NCBI GenBank assembly: GCA_964559125.1
Contig: CAZLGW010000048.1
Coordinates: forward strand, 1 to 34,368
DNA length: 34,368 nt
Direction of reading: 5' to 3'
From: Ravibacter sp964559125
GTDB lineage: Bacteria; Bacteroidota; Bacteroidia; Cytophagales; Spirosomataceae
The notes beneath the pieces are model-generated. The model ran no database searches. It saw nothing but the letters and a program-made list of their open reading frames with translations, and had not been told where the DNA came from. Position numbers and translations under genes: made by a program. The stretch's first letter is position 1, and each line of letters starts with the position of its first letter. Shown piece by piece: positions 1 to 7,608 of this stretch.

Positions 1-800
1 CCCAGGCAAAAGTTCATCTTGCCGACGTATTCGGGTTTGAATGTACCCATTTTCAACTCTATTGCCACCAGGCAGCGCAGGACTCTGTGATAGAGCAGGA
101 TGTCGATATAGTATTCCTTGCCATTGAATTCAAGTCTATACTGATTGCCGATAAAAGTGAATCCTTTGCCAAGTTCTAAAATGAACTGCCTGATTTTCCC
201 GATCAGCCTTCGTTCGAGTTCCGTTTCTTTAACTTTTTCGGTAAGGCCAAGAAATCCGAGATTGTACTTGTTCTTCAAAAGTTCGGAGGCCTGAAATGCG
301 ATAGGCTCAGGTAAAGCATGGTTAAAATTATGGGAAGGATTGGGCCGTTTGCCGGCTTGGTAGGAGCCTGCTTTCAGATGATTGAGCAGGAGGTTCCGGG
401 TCCAGCCATTCTCAATGGTCTTTTCTACATAAAAGAGCGCTTCATCATAGGTTTGTATGTTGCTTAAAATGATGAGATTGTGCTTCCACGGCAAAACTGC
501 GACGCTGTGTCGCAGTTTTGCGGGCGCGTCTCTGTAATACTCGTAAAAACGTTTCATATCCCATAAGTTACGCGGGGAAAGCCCCATATCGGGGAATTCT
601 GTTTTCAGGTCGACCGAAAGTCGGTTTACTACGCCTGCGCCGTAACCTTTTTCGATTTTTCGTTCGGAAAGCAGCTTTCCAAGGTTCCAGTATACACTTG
701 TGGCAGCGGCATTTACCTGGCGGGCAATGGCTGCTCTCGCCGCTTTTATTTCAGAAACAGCGGCATTGTAAATTTCGGAGTATTGTTTTTCTGATTGCAT
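1..800 (-). CDS. YhcG/DUF1016 family PDDEXK nuclease-like protein (3' end outside window)
   Basis: The reading frame starts at the ATG at 800 and runs off the left edge after about 266 residues, so the C-terminus is missing; members of this family are usually about 340-380 residues. The N-terminal half has the DUF1016 winged-helix-like region (arginine-rich helix, then SVYWNLGKLL and LSPRNLWDMKRFYEYY). The C-terminal part shows the PDDEXK-like core: FIGNQYRLEFNGKEYYIDIL followed by the VAIELKMG strand, where the D of YYID and the E and K of ELK are the expected metal and catalytic residues. The family is known as a restriction-like nuclease of uncertain role, often near defence or mobile genes. 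A -7 box lies 115-130 bases upstream. A perfect 13-bp inverted repeat lies inside the coding region (491-521). Family call is firm; cellular role is not. Confidence 0.9.
   Translation of the reverse strand, partial: MQSEKQYSEIYNAAVSEIKAARAAIARQVNAAATSVYWNLGKLLSERKIEKGYGAGVVNRLSVDLKTEFPDMGLSPRNLWDMKRFYEYYRDAPAKLRHSVAVLPWKHNLIILSNIQTYDEALFYVEKTIENGWTRNLLLNHLKAGSYQAGKRPNPSHNFNHALPEPIAFQASELLKNKYNLGFLGLTEKVKETELERRLIGKIRQFILELGKGFTFIGNQYRLEFNGKEYYIDILLYHRVLRCLVAIELKMGTFKPEYVGKMNFCL
491..521. repeat. Perfect 13-bp inverted repeat inside the YhcG-like gene
   Basis: GCAAAACTGCGAC (491-503) and its exact reverse complement (509-521) flank a 5-base loop. It encodes the stretch AKLRHSVAVL of the YhcG-like protein. 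It is not at a gene end and has no adjoining T-run, so it is not an ordinary terminator. Confidence 0.8.
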
Positions 801-921
801 GGGAGTAAAGCATGGTTTGAAGAATAAGCGATTTGATTTCTTTGACAAAAGATGCAGATAGTTGCATAGGAAATGATTTGTATGTTTTGTGATCGGTATA
901 GTAGTATTGGTATCTGTAAGA

Positions 922-929
922 CAAATATA
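922..929 (-). promoter_or_regulatory. Candidate -7 box for the YhcG-like gene
   Basis: The minus strand reads TATATTTG, a full match to the Bacteroidota sigma-ABfr -7 consensus TAnnTTTG. It would give a leader of about 115 bases before the ATG at 800. I see no convincing TTG at -33. Confidence 0.5.
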
Positions 930-996
930 ATGAATCCGACCCATGCTGCTGAAGTCATGGGGACGGTAAAACATCCCGGCTTGAAGGAATAAAATA

Positions 997-1033
997 TGCA
1001 GTGACAATGTGGTTATACGTCATTGTCACTGCA
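997..1033. terminator. Hairpin terminator, probably for the glycosidase-like gene
   Basis: A 13-bp perfect stem (TGCAGTGACAATG, 997-1009, with its complement at 1021-1033) and an 11-base loop. On the minus strand the stem is followed by TATTTTATTCC. It lies 18 bases past the stop of the minus-strand gene that ends at 1051. Confidence 0.75.
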
Positions 1034-1050
1034 TTCCTTTGACCACGCAT

Positions 1051-2244
1051 CTACTTTTTCCAAGTATAAATCGCGACATCTCCCGGGTCGACGGAGAGGG
1101 TGCCGGTGTAAGCATCGGCCGGGACGAGCGTGCCGTCTTTCAGTACCTTTCTGACACCGGCTTCGGCCACCAGCGTCAGTTTCATCGGTTGCTGGTAGTC
1201 GCGGTTTACAATGACCAGGAACGTGTCGCTCCCTTTTTCCATCAGTGAGACTACTGCTCCTTCACCCGTGGTCTCCAGCATTTTGATCTTCGGGGGAAGT
1301 GCAGAGATCCGCCGGGTACCCTGCGGGATTTTGTCGCCGGTGTGCCATACCGAGAGGACCTTTGAGCCCACAAATACGCCTGCCAGTGACTGGATCTCCC
1401 TGTTGATCGTTTTGACGTGCTCATACGTGTCGGTGCGTTTTCCGTCGGTCGTGATCGGCGCGTGATGAAAGTCCCATTGTTCTGTGATCGGCGTCCAGTA
1501 AGTAAAATACTGGACAGTCTGCGCACCGTAAGCAAGGATGCTGTAGACCTGGAATTTCATCTCGGCAAGCGTAGGAATCGCATAGTCATGAAAGGCCACT
1601 GCCAGTGAAAACGCCCACAGGTCACGCCCCGACTTCCTGGCGATATCGGCGACGATTTCCATGTTCTGGTAATAGTCTTTGGTGCTGACCCGGTTTTTCA
1701 TCAGCGGGTAGTGGTCAAACGAAATAAAGGACAACGGCACTTCTTTTACGAACGTTTCAACATACTCCCGGTAGGTGTCGGTACCGAGCTGCTCTTTACT
1801 GGCATAGGTCGGAAACAGGTTGATGTAGCAGAACTTTGACTTGTCGACGCTCTGGATACGTCTGGCCCATTCGCCCAGCTCCGGGAAGTCGCTCCGCGAG
1901 GGCTCGTCGCGGAGGTAGTAGCCGGCGACAGCCGGGTGGTTCATCAGGCGCTTTACTGTTTTCTCCGGTTCGCTTTTAAGCTCAGGACAGGCGACTACGA
2001 GCTGCACACCGGTTTTTTTGCCGATTTCCAGCGCTTTCTCCACTGCCGCCACGTTGGGGTAGTGGACGAAGTTGAGCGAGATTCCCGCTTCCTTCAATTC
2101 CCTGAAACGCGCTTCGGAGGTCTCTTCCGCGGGGACGCCCATCCAGGCAAGTACGGGCAGGGGTTTGCCGGCCGGAAGCTTATCCTGGCCGTAAGTCCTG
2201 GTGAATAGTGATATGATAAAAACGAAAGCAAGCGGATATCTCAT
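1051..2244 (-). CDS. Exported TIM-barrel glycoside hydrolase-like protein
   Basis: 397 residues with a signal peptide (about 1-19, ending TRTYG) and no lipobox. The body looks like a (beta/alpha)8 barrel of the beta-galactosidase/GH42-like kind: strand ends SLNFVHYP, VVACPE, then AGYYLRDEP with D113-E114, the usual place of the acid/base carboxylate, and FISFDHYP (D177) further on. The tail from about 300 on is a small beta-sandwich-like domain. I infer a periplasmic or surface glycosidase; the exact GH family and substrate cannot be told. It has no SusC/SusD or other CAZyme beside it. It lies 88 bases downstream of the degenerate XRE gene on the same strand and is followed by its own terminator. 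Alternative: a catalytically inactive sugar-binding barrel. Confidence 0.7.
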   Translation of the reverse strand: MRYPLAFVFIISLFTRTYGQDKLPAGKPLPVLAWMGVPAEETSEARFRELKEAGISLNFVHYPNVAAVEKALEIGKKTGVQLVVACPELKSEPEKTVKRLMNHPAVAGYYLRDEPSRSDFPELGEWARRIQSVDKSKFCYINLFPTYASKEQLGTDTYREYVETFVKEVPLSFISFDHYPLMKNRVSTKDYYQNMEIVADIARKSGRDLWAFSLAVAFHDYAIPTLAEMKFQVYSILAYGAQTVQYFTYWTPITEQWDFHHAPITTDGKRTDTYEHVKTINREIQSLAGVFVGSKVLSVWHTGDKIPQGTRRISALPPKIKMLETTGEGAVVSLMEKGSDTFLVIVNRDYQQPMKLTLVAEAGVRKVLKDGTLVPADAYTGTLSVDPGDVAIYTWKK

Positions 2245-2332
2245 AAAAGGAAAGGGACTTCGTAAAATGGGTAATTTACCTGTTTATACGGCAAAAGCCC
2301 CCGGGAGTACCCCTTCGTTAGCTAAGCCCCGC

Positions 2333-2728
2333 CTACTTCTCTTCCAGCAACTGCTCCAACCTGGCTATTACTTCATCCTTCTCCTTCAGCATCCGCTCAA
2401 ACAGCGCTGTTTGTTCTTCGTGCAGCTTCAGGATCGCCTCGAGAGGGTTGTTGAATACGGGCCTTATGTTGATCGCCGAGGCGCCGCCCTTGAAATCGGT
2501 AAATGTATTGCCTATTATATTCACAGTCTTTTCCTGATCAAAGTTCTGAAATGCGCCCACGGGTACCTTCAACAGCGCTAATATCTGCTGCAGGACGTTG
2601 GCGTCGACAGTTTCCTTTTGCTTGGAGAAGGATACTTTTTGCTGGTCCTCCCCCCGATAACTACCGGGGGTATCGGAGGGGTTTCCCCACTCCCGGGTGA
2701 GGGTATCCTCAATTGTGTGGTCTGGCAT
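2333..2728 (-). CDS. Degenerate XRE-type regulator paralogue that has lost most of its HTH
   Basis: About 131 residues from the ATG at 2728 (a second in-frame ATG lies at 2731). From residue 30 onward it matches the intact regulator at 21413-21826: QQKVS, QKET, LLQQI/VLQQI, AFQNFD, AVNII, and the coiled-coil-like tail LHEE, ALxERMLKEKDE, ARLE. The N-terminus differs sharply. Compared with the intact copy, 48 bases coding for the first HTH helices are missing, and 27 net bases with a GC-rich palindrome are inserted (2647-2690). Both changes keep the frame. The promoter/operator is retained. I infer a decayed or HTH-less paralogue that could still dimerise; it may equally be a pseudogene on its way out. 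Confidence 0.75.
   Translation of the reverse strand: MPDHTIEDTLTREWGNPSDTPGSYRGEDQQKVSFSKQKETVDANVLQQILALLKVPVGAFQNFDQEKTVNIIGNTFTDFKGGASAINIRPVFNNPLEAILKLHEEQTALFERMLKEKDEVIARLEQLLEEK
2647..2690. repeat. Palindromic GC-rich insertion in the degenerate regulator gene
   Basis: In the intact paralogue the matching segment is only 17 bases (21724-21740); here it is 44. The extra part contains CCGATA (2654-2659) and its complement TATCGG (2671-2676), extended by C-runs and G-runs on either side. This looks like a small REP-like or rearranged palindrome. Its origin is unknown. Confidence 0.5.
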
Positions 2729-2742
2729 CATATCGGAATTTG

Positions 2743-2759
2743 TTACAGGACAAATGTAA
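2743..2759 (-). promoter_or_regulatory. Promoter/operator palindrome shared with the paralogous regulator
   Basis: TTACAGGACAAATGTAA is a dyad (TTACA-N7-TGTAA). Read on the minus strand it contains the -7 box TACATTTG (complement of 2751-2758), about 20 bases before the start codon. The same core occurs at 21840-21854 before the intact regulator. A dyad overlapping the -7 box suggests autoregulation (inference). Confidence 0.6.
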
Positions 2760-2848
2760 ATTGTTCCCGATATAACGCGGTGGTGGAGCGATCGGTAAAT
2801 TACCGGGTGCAGGATTCTTTTATTCCGGTAAACTTCTTATATACGTAG

Positions 2849-5116
2849 TTACTCCCTGATCACTTTTTTTACGATGTTGGCGCCACTTTCCGTCGTGATG
2901 CCGATCAGGTATATACCCGCGGGCAGTTTCTCCATATCGACTTCGTTTCGCCTGCCGTCGCTACGGGTATTGTAAAGCATGTGTCCGGAAGCATCCATGA
3001 CCGATATGTCCTTAATGCGTCCGGCCGCTTTACCCTTATAGTACAGGCGGTTTGAAACGGGGTTAGGATACAGCGTTATGTCTTCGTTTACCTCAAATTG
3101 AATGCCGGCGATACGGCTGAAGGCATAGCTTTCATCCGCGCGGTCTATCATTTTTAAGCGGTAGTAATTAAGTCCCGGTAAAGGTGTATTGTCGCTGAAC
3201 GAATAGCGGGTAATTATCCCTGCAGCATTCCCGGCAGCGGCCACGACGCCTATTTTGAGCCATGTGGTTCCGTTTGTGCTGCGCTCGATTTCAAACCTGT
3301 CGCTGTTGCTTTCTTCGGACGTTTGCCAGCGGAGCGTCGCCGTTCCTTCGTCGTTAAAGGCGTCAAACCGGATCAGCGTTACCGGAAGCGGGTTAATGGC
3401 GTCGGATTGAAGCAGCACGGCATTGCCGCCGGCCACGAAGCTCCCGTTGGCAGCCTTCACACAGTTGAGCGTATTGGTGGTGTGGCTATCCCTCGGCTGC
3501 CATACCGTTCCATCTGTAGAAGTGAGCAAAGCTCCCCCGTCGCCTACCGCTACAAAAAAGCCATAGGCATAGCAGACAGCCCGCAGGTGCTGCGCGGTAC
3601 CGGACGTTTGCGCCTGCCAGGTTTGCAAATCGGCTGAGGTATAAATACCCCCGTTCTCACTGACTGCCACGTATCGCCCGCTGCCAAATGCAACCCCGCG
3701 CAGGGGGCTGGGCACCGTTCCCTTTTGTGTCCAGGTTTGCCCGTCGGCAGACGAAAAGACTACGGTTGTGGTGGGATAGGTACCCAAGGCTACGAAATGG
3801 CCGTTCAGGTATTCTACGGTGGATAGCGTAGGCAACAGTCCGCCGGGGACGGAAGTGCTTGTCCAAGCAGCGCCTGTAGGAGAGGAGTAAAGGGTGCCGA
3901 AGTTGGAGGTGATTACGTATCGCCCGTTTCCGTAGGCGATGTCGTACAGTGCCTGTCCGCTGATGTTGGTCGAGCTTTGCCAGGAAGTGGTTGATGAATA
4001 GAGCACGTTACCGGTGCTGGTGGCGCCGATCAGGTTCCCTGAAGTATTGTAAAGGAATGAGCTTACAAACTGGTTGGAGAACGTGGAAACCAACGTCCAG
4101 TTGACGCCGTTAGGTGAGTAGAGAATCCCCTGGTTGCTCAGGGCGGCGAATTGTCCGTTATAATCCATGTCATAGATCATGTTGCCGGTCATTGAAAAGC
4201 CCGTTTGCCGGCTGGTCCAGGTAGTACCGTTGGTGGATGTGACCGTAATCCCGCCCGAGCCCACTGCCGTGAAACCGCCGTTTCCGAAAGCGGACCCGTA
4301 CAGGAGCTGCGTCGTTCCCGAAGCGGGTGCGGTCCAGCTTACCGCGTCAGGCGAGGTGAGCAGCGTACCGTTGGCGCCGGTAATTACAAAAAGCCCGTTG
4401 GCATAGGATATCCCGGAAAGCGACAGGGTGGTGCCGCTGGCCCGGGGCGTCCACGTTTCGCCGTCGGGAGAGGTGATGATCGTACCCTGGTTGCCTGCTG
4501 CGATAAACATGCTATTCTGATATGCTACCGAATACAGGAACTGTGCAGTACCGCTGGTTCGTGGCGTCCAGCCGGTGGCATTGGGTGAGGTAAGCACAGC
4601 CCCCGAAAAGCAGACGGTCGTAAATTTGCCGTTCCCGTAAGCGACATCGAGCATAAATTCGTTCGGGATAGTGCCGATGGGTGCCCAGGTGGCTCCGTCG
4701 GTTGAAGTCAATACGATGTGATCACCGACGACAACGAATGTGCCGTTTCCGTACGCCACACCATACAGGTCCTGGGTAGTGGCGCTGTTCCTGGTAGTCC
4801 AGTCCAGCCCGTTTGCCGATGTAAGCAATACGCCGTCTTCGCCCGAGGCTACGAAAAGCCCGTTGGCATAGACGATCCGGACCAGGTTATTGGTAACGCC
4901 GCTGCTTACCGCATTCCAGTTGATACCGTCGGCAGAAGTGGAGATCCTGCCTTTCTCGCCGGCCGATACGAAAATCCCGTTGCCGAAACATACGGTCGTC
5001 CGGTTGTCAATTTCAGCGATGTTTTTCCAGGAACCCTGGGAGAAAGATTGCATTGTGAACGCACTGCCGGCAGCAAGCAGGATCAGCCGTAGAAGTAAAA
5101 AGCGAAAGCTTTGCAT
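2849..5116 (-). CDS. Large T9SS-secreted protein with about a dozen propeller-like repeats
   Basis: 755 residues. A signal peptide (about 1-26) is followed by 12-14 repeats of 38-44 residues with the pattern YGNGxFVxxGxxGxxxTSxDGxxW, as in WD40/BNR-like or Ycf48-type propeller proteins; together they span about residues 30-585. Then comes a fibronectin-like module (about 587-675) common in secreted Bacteroidota proteins, and a T9SS type A sorting domain (about 678-755: ITLYPNPVSNRLYY, LPAGIYLIGI, KKVIRE). It is therefore exported by T9SS and either released or anchored on the surface. No catalytic motif is visible; binding or adhesion is the likely role. It lies 104 bases downstream of a lipoprotein gene on the same strand. 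Its start codon sits in a hairpin (5107-5149). Confidence 0.85.
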   Translation of the reverse strand: MQSFRFLLLRLILLAAGSAFTMQSFSQGSWKNIAEIDNRTTVCFGNGIFVSAGEKGRISTSADGINWNAVSSGVTNNLVRIVYANGLFVASGEDGVLLTSANGLDWTTRNSATTQDLYGVAYGNGTFVVVGDHIVLTSTDGATWAPIGTIPNEFMLDVAYGNGKFTTVCFSGAVLTSPNATGWTPRTSGTAQFLYSVAYQNSMFIAAGNQGTIITSPDGETWTPRASGTTLSLSGISYANGLFVITGANGTLLTSPDAVSWTAPASGTTQLLYGSAFGNGGFTAVGSGGITVTSTNGTTWTSRQTGFSMTGNMIYDMDYNGQFAALSNQGILYSPNGVNWTLVSTFSNQFVSSFLYNTSGNLIGATSTGNVLYSSTTSWQSSTNISGQALYDIAYGNGRYVITSNFGTLYSSPTGAAWTSTSVPGGLLPTLSTVEYLNGHFVALGTYPTTTVVFSSADGQTWTQKGTVPSPLRGVAFGSGRYVAVSENGGIYTSADLQTWQAQTSGTAQHLRAVCYAYGFFVAVGDGGALLTSTDGTVWQPRDSHTTNTLNCVKAANGSFVAGGNAVLLQSDAINPLPVTLIRFDAFNDEGTATLRWQTSEESNSDRFEIERSTNGTTWLKIGVVAAAGNAAGIITRYSFSDNTPLPGLNYYRLKMIDRADESYAFSRIAGIQFEVNEDITLYPNPVSNRLYYKGKAAGRIKDISVMDASGHMLYNTRSDGRRNEVDMEKLPAGIYLIGITTESGANIVKKVIRE

Positions 5117-5149
5117 AGGAGTGAAGTTCAGGATGAACTTTGCAAAGCT
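5107..5149 (-). promoter_or_regulatory. Hairpin masking the start codon of the T9SS protein gene
   Basis: In the mRNA, AGCTTTGCA (complement of 5141-5149) is exactly complementary to TGCAAAGCT (complement of 5107-5115), which includes the last two bases of the ATG. Nested inside is a second stem, AAGTTCA/TGAACTT, with a 3-base loop (5124-5140). The start codon would be sequestered. Function is inferred only. Confidence 0.6.
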
Positions 5150-5220
5150 CCCGCGGATTTTGCTTGTGCGAAATACTTAATTTGTAGTAGTCGGCAAGAT
5201 ATTTTCCAGCACACTAAGTT

Positions 5221-5781
5221 TTACTCCCGTTCCTCATATACATAGTTTATCTCAAGCGTTACCTGGCGCCTGGTTTTAGGGATCAGCGAGGTAAATCCAA
5301 ACCATTCGCCGCCGCCGCTACCGGGTAATTTTCGCCCGGTAATCGTCACGTTCAGAACGAGATCGTCGTTTGGATCACGTGTCATTCTCTGCTCCATCCG
5401 GCTGATATTGACAGGAGCTTCGTTTCCCGGGCCGCTGCCGGCGTTCATGCCGATCAGCAGCGTTTTGGTTGAAAAATCGATTGACGGAAGCTCCACTTCA
5501 GGCTTACAACCGAAAAAGGAACGATAGGTGCTGTCGTCGTTGACGACCCTGAATACAACCGGCCTTTCTTCCAGGTAGGTCCCGGCACGTGATTGATCCA
5601 GGAGACAGTTGATTTCGTCCAATCTGAAACGGGTGTATACCTGGTTGAAATAAGACATTTTCAGTTCGGTATTGTCAACAACAGACGGTACCGGGAACAG
5701 GTCGTCTTCCGAAATGAGCCTGCAACCGGCCATAGTGCCGGCCAGGCATACGGTTAGTATGAGAAGGATAGCGTTTTTCAT
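5221..5781 (-). CDS. Uncharacterised lipoprotein, 186 residues
   Basis: The signal peptide ends in the lipobox MAGC (Cys20), so the mature protein is lipid-anchored, probably in the outer membrane. The body is soluble. Its central part (FFGCKPEVELPSIDFSTKTLLIG) followed by a beta-rich C-terminus resembles the small protease-complex PrcB-like domains seen in other lipoproteins, but this is a weak resemblance and I do not assign a function. It precedes the T9SS protein gene on the same strand, with 104 bases between them, and may be co-transcribed with it. Its start codon is in a 15-bp hairpin (5771-5821). Confidence 0.8.
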   Translation of the reverse strand: MKNAILLILTVCLAGTMAGCRLISEDDLFPVPSVVDNTELKMSYFNQVYTRFRLDEINCLLDQSRAGTYLEERPVVFRVVNDDSTYRSFFGCKPEVELPSIDFSTKTLLIGMNAGSGPGNEAPVNISRMEQRMTRDPNDDLVLNVTITGRKLPGSGGGEWFGFTSLIPKTRRQVTLEINYVYEERE

Positions 5782-5821
5782 AGGACAGGAGTTCTATAGT
5801 AGCACAGTCCTATGAAAACGC
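5771..5821 (-). promoter_or_regulatory. Strong hairpin masking the start codon of the lipoprotein gene
   Basis: In the mRNA, GCGTTTTCATAGGAC (complement of 5807-5821) pairs with GTCCTATGAAAAACGC (complement of 5771-5786): 15 pairs with one bulged A and a 20-base loop. The ATG (5779-5781) lies in the right arm. It could act on translation or, as DNA, be a dyad operator. Compare the hairpin at 5107-5149. Confidence 0.65.
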
Positions 5822-5890
5822 CTGGCAGCGCGTATCATTATGTCCGGATCCGTTTTTTTGCCGTAGCCAGTATTTCCGTAGAAGACCGGA

Positions 5891-7195
5891 TCATCCCCTC
5901 GGAAATACCCAAGGTCCGCGGTAGTCTCTTTCGAGCAGCTTATTGGCGGCTTCGTCGTTTTTGATTAGTTCCTTTTCGCCATCCCACTCGATGCTTCGCC
6001 CCAATTTATACGACAGCATTCCGAGAAGGGCCAGGTTGGTGGAGCGGTGCCCGATCTCGATGTCGCAGACCGGCAGCTTCCCGGTTTTGATGGAAGCCAG
6101 GAAATCGGCCCATAATTCCTTGATGTTCTGGTTGTCGGGTTCGTGGAGCTTCGGCTTTTCGGAGATCACCGGTTTTTTCGAATCGGCGGGGTAGAATGTC
6201 CAGCCGTCGAGCCACCCCATGTGGAAAGTACCTTCCGTACCGTAGAAATAGACGCCTACGGCCTGGTTGGGGTGCGTTTTTTCCGCGTTGTTGCCGCCGA
6301 ATTGCCGGTGCTCCCATTCCAGGGTAAAGCCTTCGAAATCGTAAACGGCCACCTGGTGGTCGGGCGCATTGGTGCTGTCCTGCCTGATGGCGCGGCCGCC
6401 GGTGGAGTATACTTTTTTGGGATGCTTCTCCTCGGTCCACCACAGCACCTGGTCGAGCCAGTGGATGCCCCAGTCGCCGAGCGTGCCGTTGGCAAAGTCG
6501 AGGTACTGGCGGAAACCCCTCGGGTGAATGGTTTTATTGTATGCAGCAAGCGGCGCGGGTCCGCACCAGAAATCCCAGTCGAGGCCGGCAGGCGGCGCTT
6601 CTTCCACTGCTTTCTGGCCCGGGCCGCCACCGTAGTGTACAAATGCCCGCGCCATGCCGATCTTCCCGGCTTTGCCTGACTTCAGGAACTCCATGCCCGA
6701 TACGTTATGTGGCGAAACGCGGCGGTGCGTCCCTACCTGCACGATGCGGTTGTGCTTCCGGGCCGCGCGCACCATCGCGCTTCCTTCCCTGATGGTATGC
6801 CCGATCGGCTTTTCGACGTAGACGTGGGCTCCGGCCTCGATAGCGGCGATGCAGCACAGGGCATGCCAGTGGTCGGGCGTGGCGACGATCACGATCTCGG
6901 GCTTTTCCTTCTGCAGCAGCTCCCGGTAGTCGGAGTACATTTTCGGCTTGTCGGAAGTCAGCGATGCAAGCGTTTCCGCCGCTTTTTTCAACTGGCTGGC
7001 GTCTACATCGGCCAGGGCTGTGAGCTTGCATTCTCCGGAAGCGAGCGCTTCACGGAGAATGTTCATTCCCCACCATCCGCTGCCGATCAGCGCGGTGCGG
7101 TACGGGGCCAGTCTACGGGTGGTGCCCAACAGCGGCAGGGCCGAAAAGGCGGTACCTGCTGCGATGCTTGTATGAATAAAAGATCTTCTGTTCAT
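5891..7195 (-). CDS. Gfo/Idh/MocA family oxidoreductase with Tat-like signal
   Basis: 434 residues. The start MNRRSFI, followed by a hydrophobic stretch ending near residue 24, is a twin-arginine-like export signal typical of Bacteroidota members of this family. The NAD(P)-binding Rossmann fold begins at ALIGSGWWG (GxGxxG at 38-43), with the acidic D63 after the second strand. The family's EKP motif is at 128-130 and the catalytic region contains GDWGIHWLDQ. The family oxidises or reduces sugar-type substrates; here a periplasmic enzyme for sugars or sugar derivatives is likely, but the substrate cannot be read. It stands alone: a pseudogene remnant lies upstream and the hairpin-led lipoprotein gene downstream on the same strand. 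Confidence 0.92.
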   Translation of the reverse strand: MNRRSFIHTSIAAGTAFSALPLLGTTRRLAPYRTALIGSGWWGMNILREALASGECKLTALADVDASQLKKAAETLASLTSDKPKMYSDYRELLQKEKPEIVIVATPDHWHALCCIAAIEAGAHVYVEKPIGHTIREGSAMVRAARKHNRIVQVGTHRRVSPHNVSGMEFLKSGKAGKIGMARAFVHYGGGPGQKAVEEAPPAGLDWDFWCGPAPLAAYNKTIHPRGFRQYLDFANGTLGDWGIHWLDQVLWWTEEKHPKKVYSTGGRAIRQDSTNAPDHQVAVYDFEGFTLEWEHRQFGGNNAEKTHPNQAVGVYFYGTEGTFHMGWLDGWTFYPADSKKPVISEKPKLHEPDNQNIKELWADFLASIKTGKLPVCDIEIGHRSTNLALLGMLSYKLGRSIEWDGEKELIKNDEAANKLLERDYRGPWVFPRG

Positions 7196-7608
7196 GTTTA
7201 GCGGCCTTCTTTTTAAAATGGCTAAGGCAAAACTGGCAGGTATTTACTGCTGAAACGCCGGGGAATTATGCATAAACCCTTCCTCAGAACTTCATGCCGA
7301 AATGCAGCCCGGGCTCGGGAAAGAAAATTTTCGGACATAGCCGGTCCTTTTCGGCAAAGGGTTCCGGAACGTTCGTCCTGACCGGCCAATGGGTCATGGC
7401 GACGGATGGCTCGATAAAGAATTTGTTCTTAAAGAGCTGGATATGATAGCCCACACGGTTATCGCTTTCTTAAAAACGAAAGAAATTTAGTTAAAAATCA
7501 TCTATCTTTCCATTGGTCTTTCGACATCTGTTAACCAAATCACGCTCCCTGCCGGGGGCGGTGGACCATAGCAACAGGCGTATTCTAACCTTAAAGGACA
7601 CCATTGAT
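7196..7608. other. Gene-poor stretch holding a beta-barrel gene remnant
   Basis: No intact gene. It contains the 62-codon remnant at 7284-7469 on the minus strand and the leader of the DUF4377 gene. I see no strong terminator and no perfect -7 box; TATCTTTC near 7503 is a one-mismatch candidate for the plus-strand gene. Confidence 0.5.
7284..7469 (-). pseudogene. C-terminal remnant of an outer-membrane beta-barrel protein
   Basis: The minus strand encodes about 62 residues with no start codon and an in-frame stop just upstream (7470-7472). The peptide includes NRVGYHIQLFKNKFFIEP, then MTHWPV, and ends GLHFGMKF followed by a stop. Alternating hydrophobic residues and a terminal phenylalanine are typical of the last strands of a beta-barrel. 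It looks like the end of an otherwise deleted gene. Confidence 0.65.

Noticed and set aside
2849..5116. Repeat region as DNA tandem repeats
   Set aside because: The periodicity is in the protein; nucleotide units are too diverged to be a simple tandem repeat.
6143..6679. A 178-codon open frame on the plus strand
   Set aside because: Antisense to the Gfo/Idh/MocA gene, with no signal or recognisable motif; an effect of GC-rich codons.
7513..7608. N-terminal extension of the DUF4377 protein
   Set aside because: It would place 32 charged residues before a perfect lipoprotein signal.
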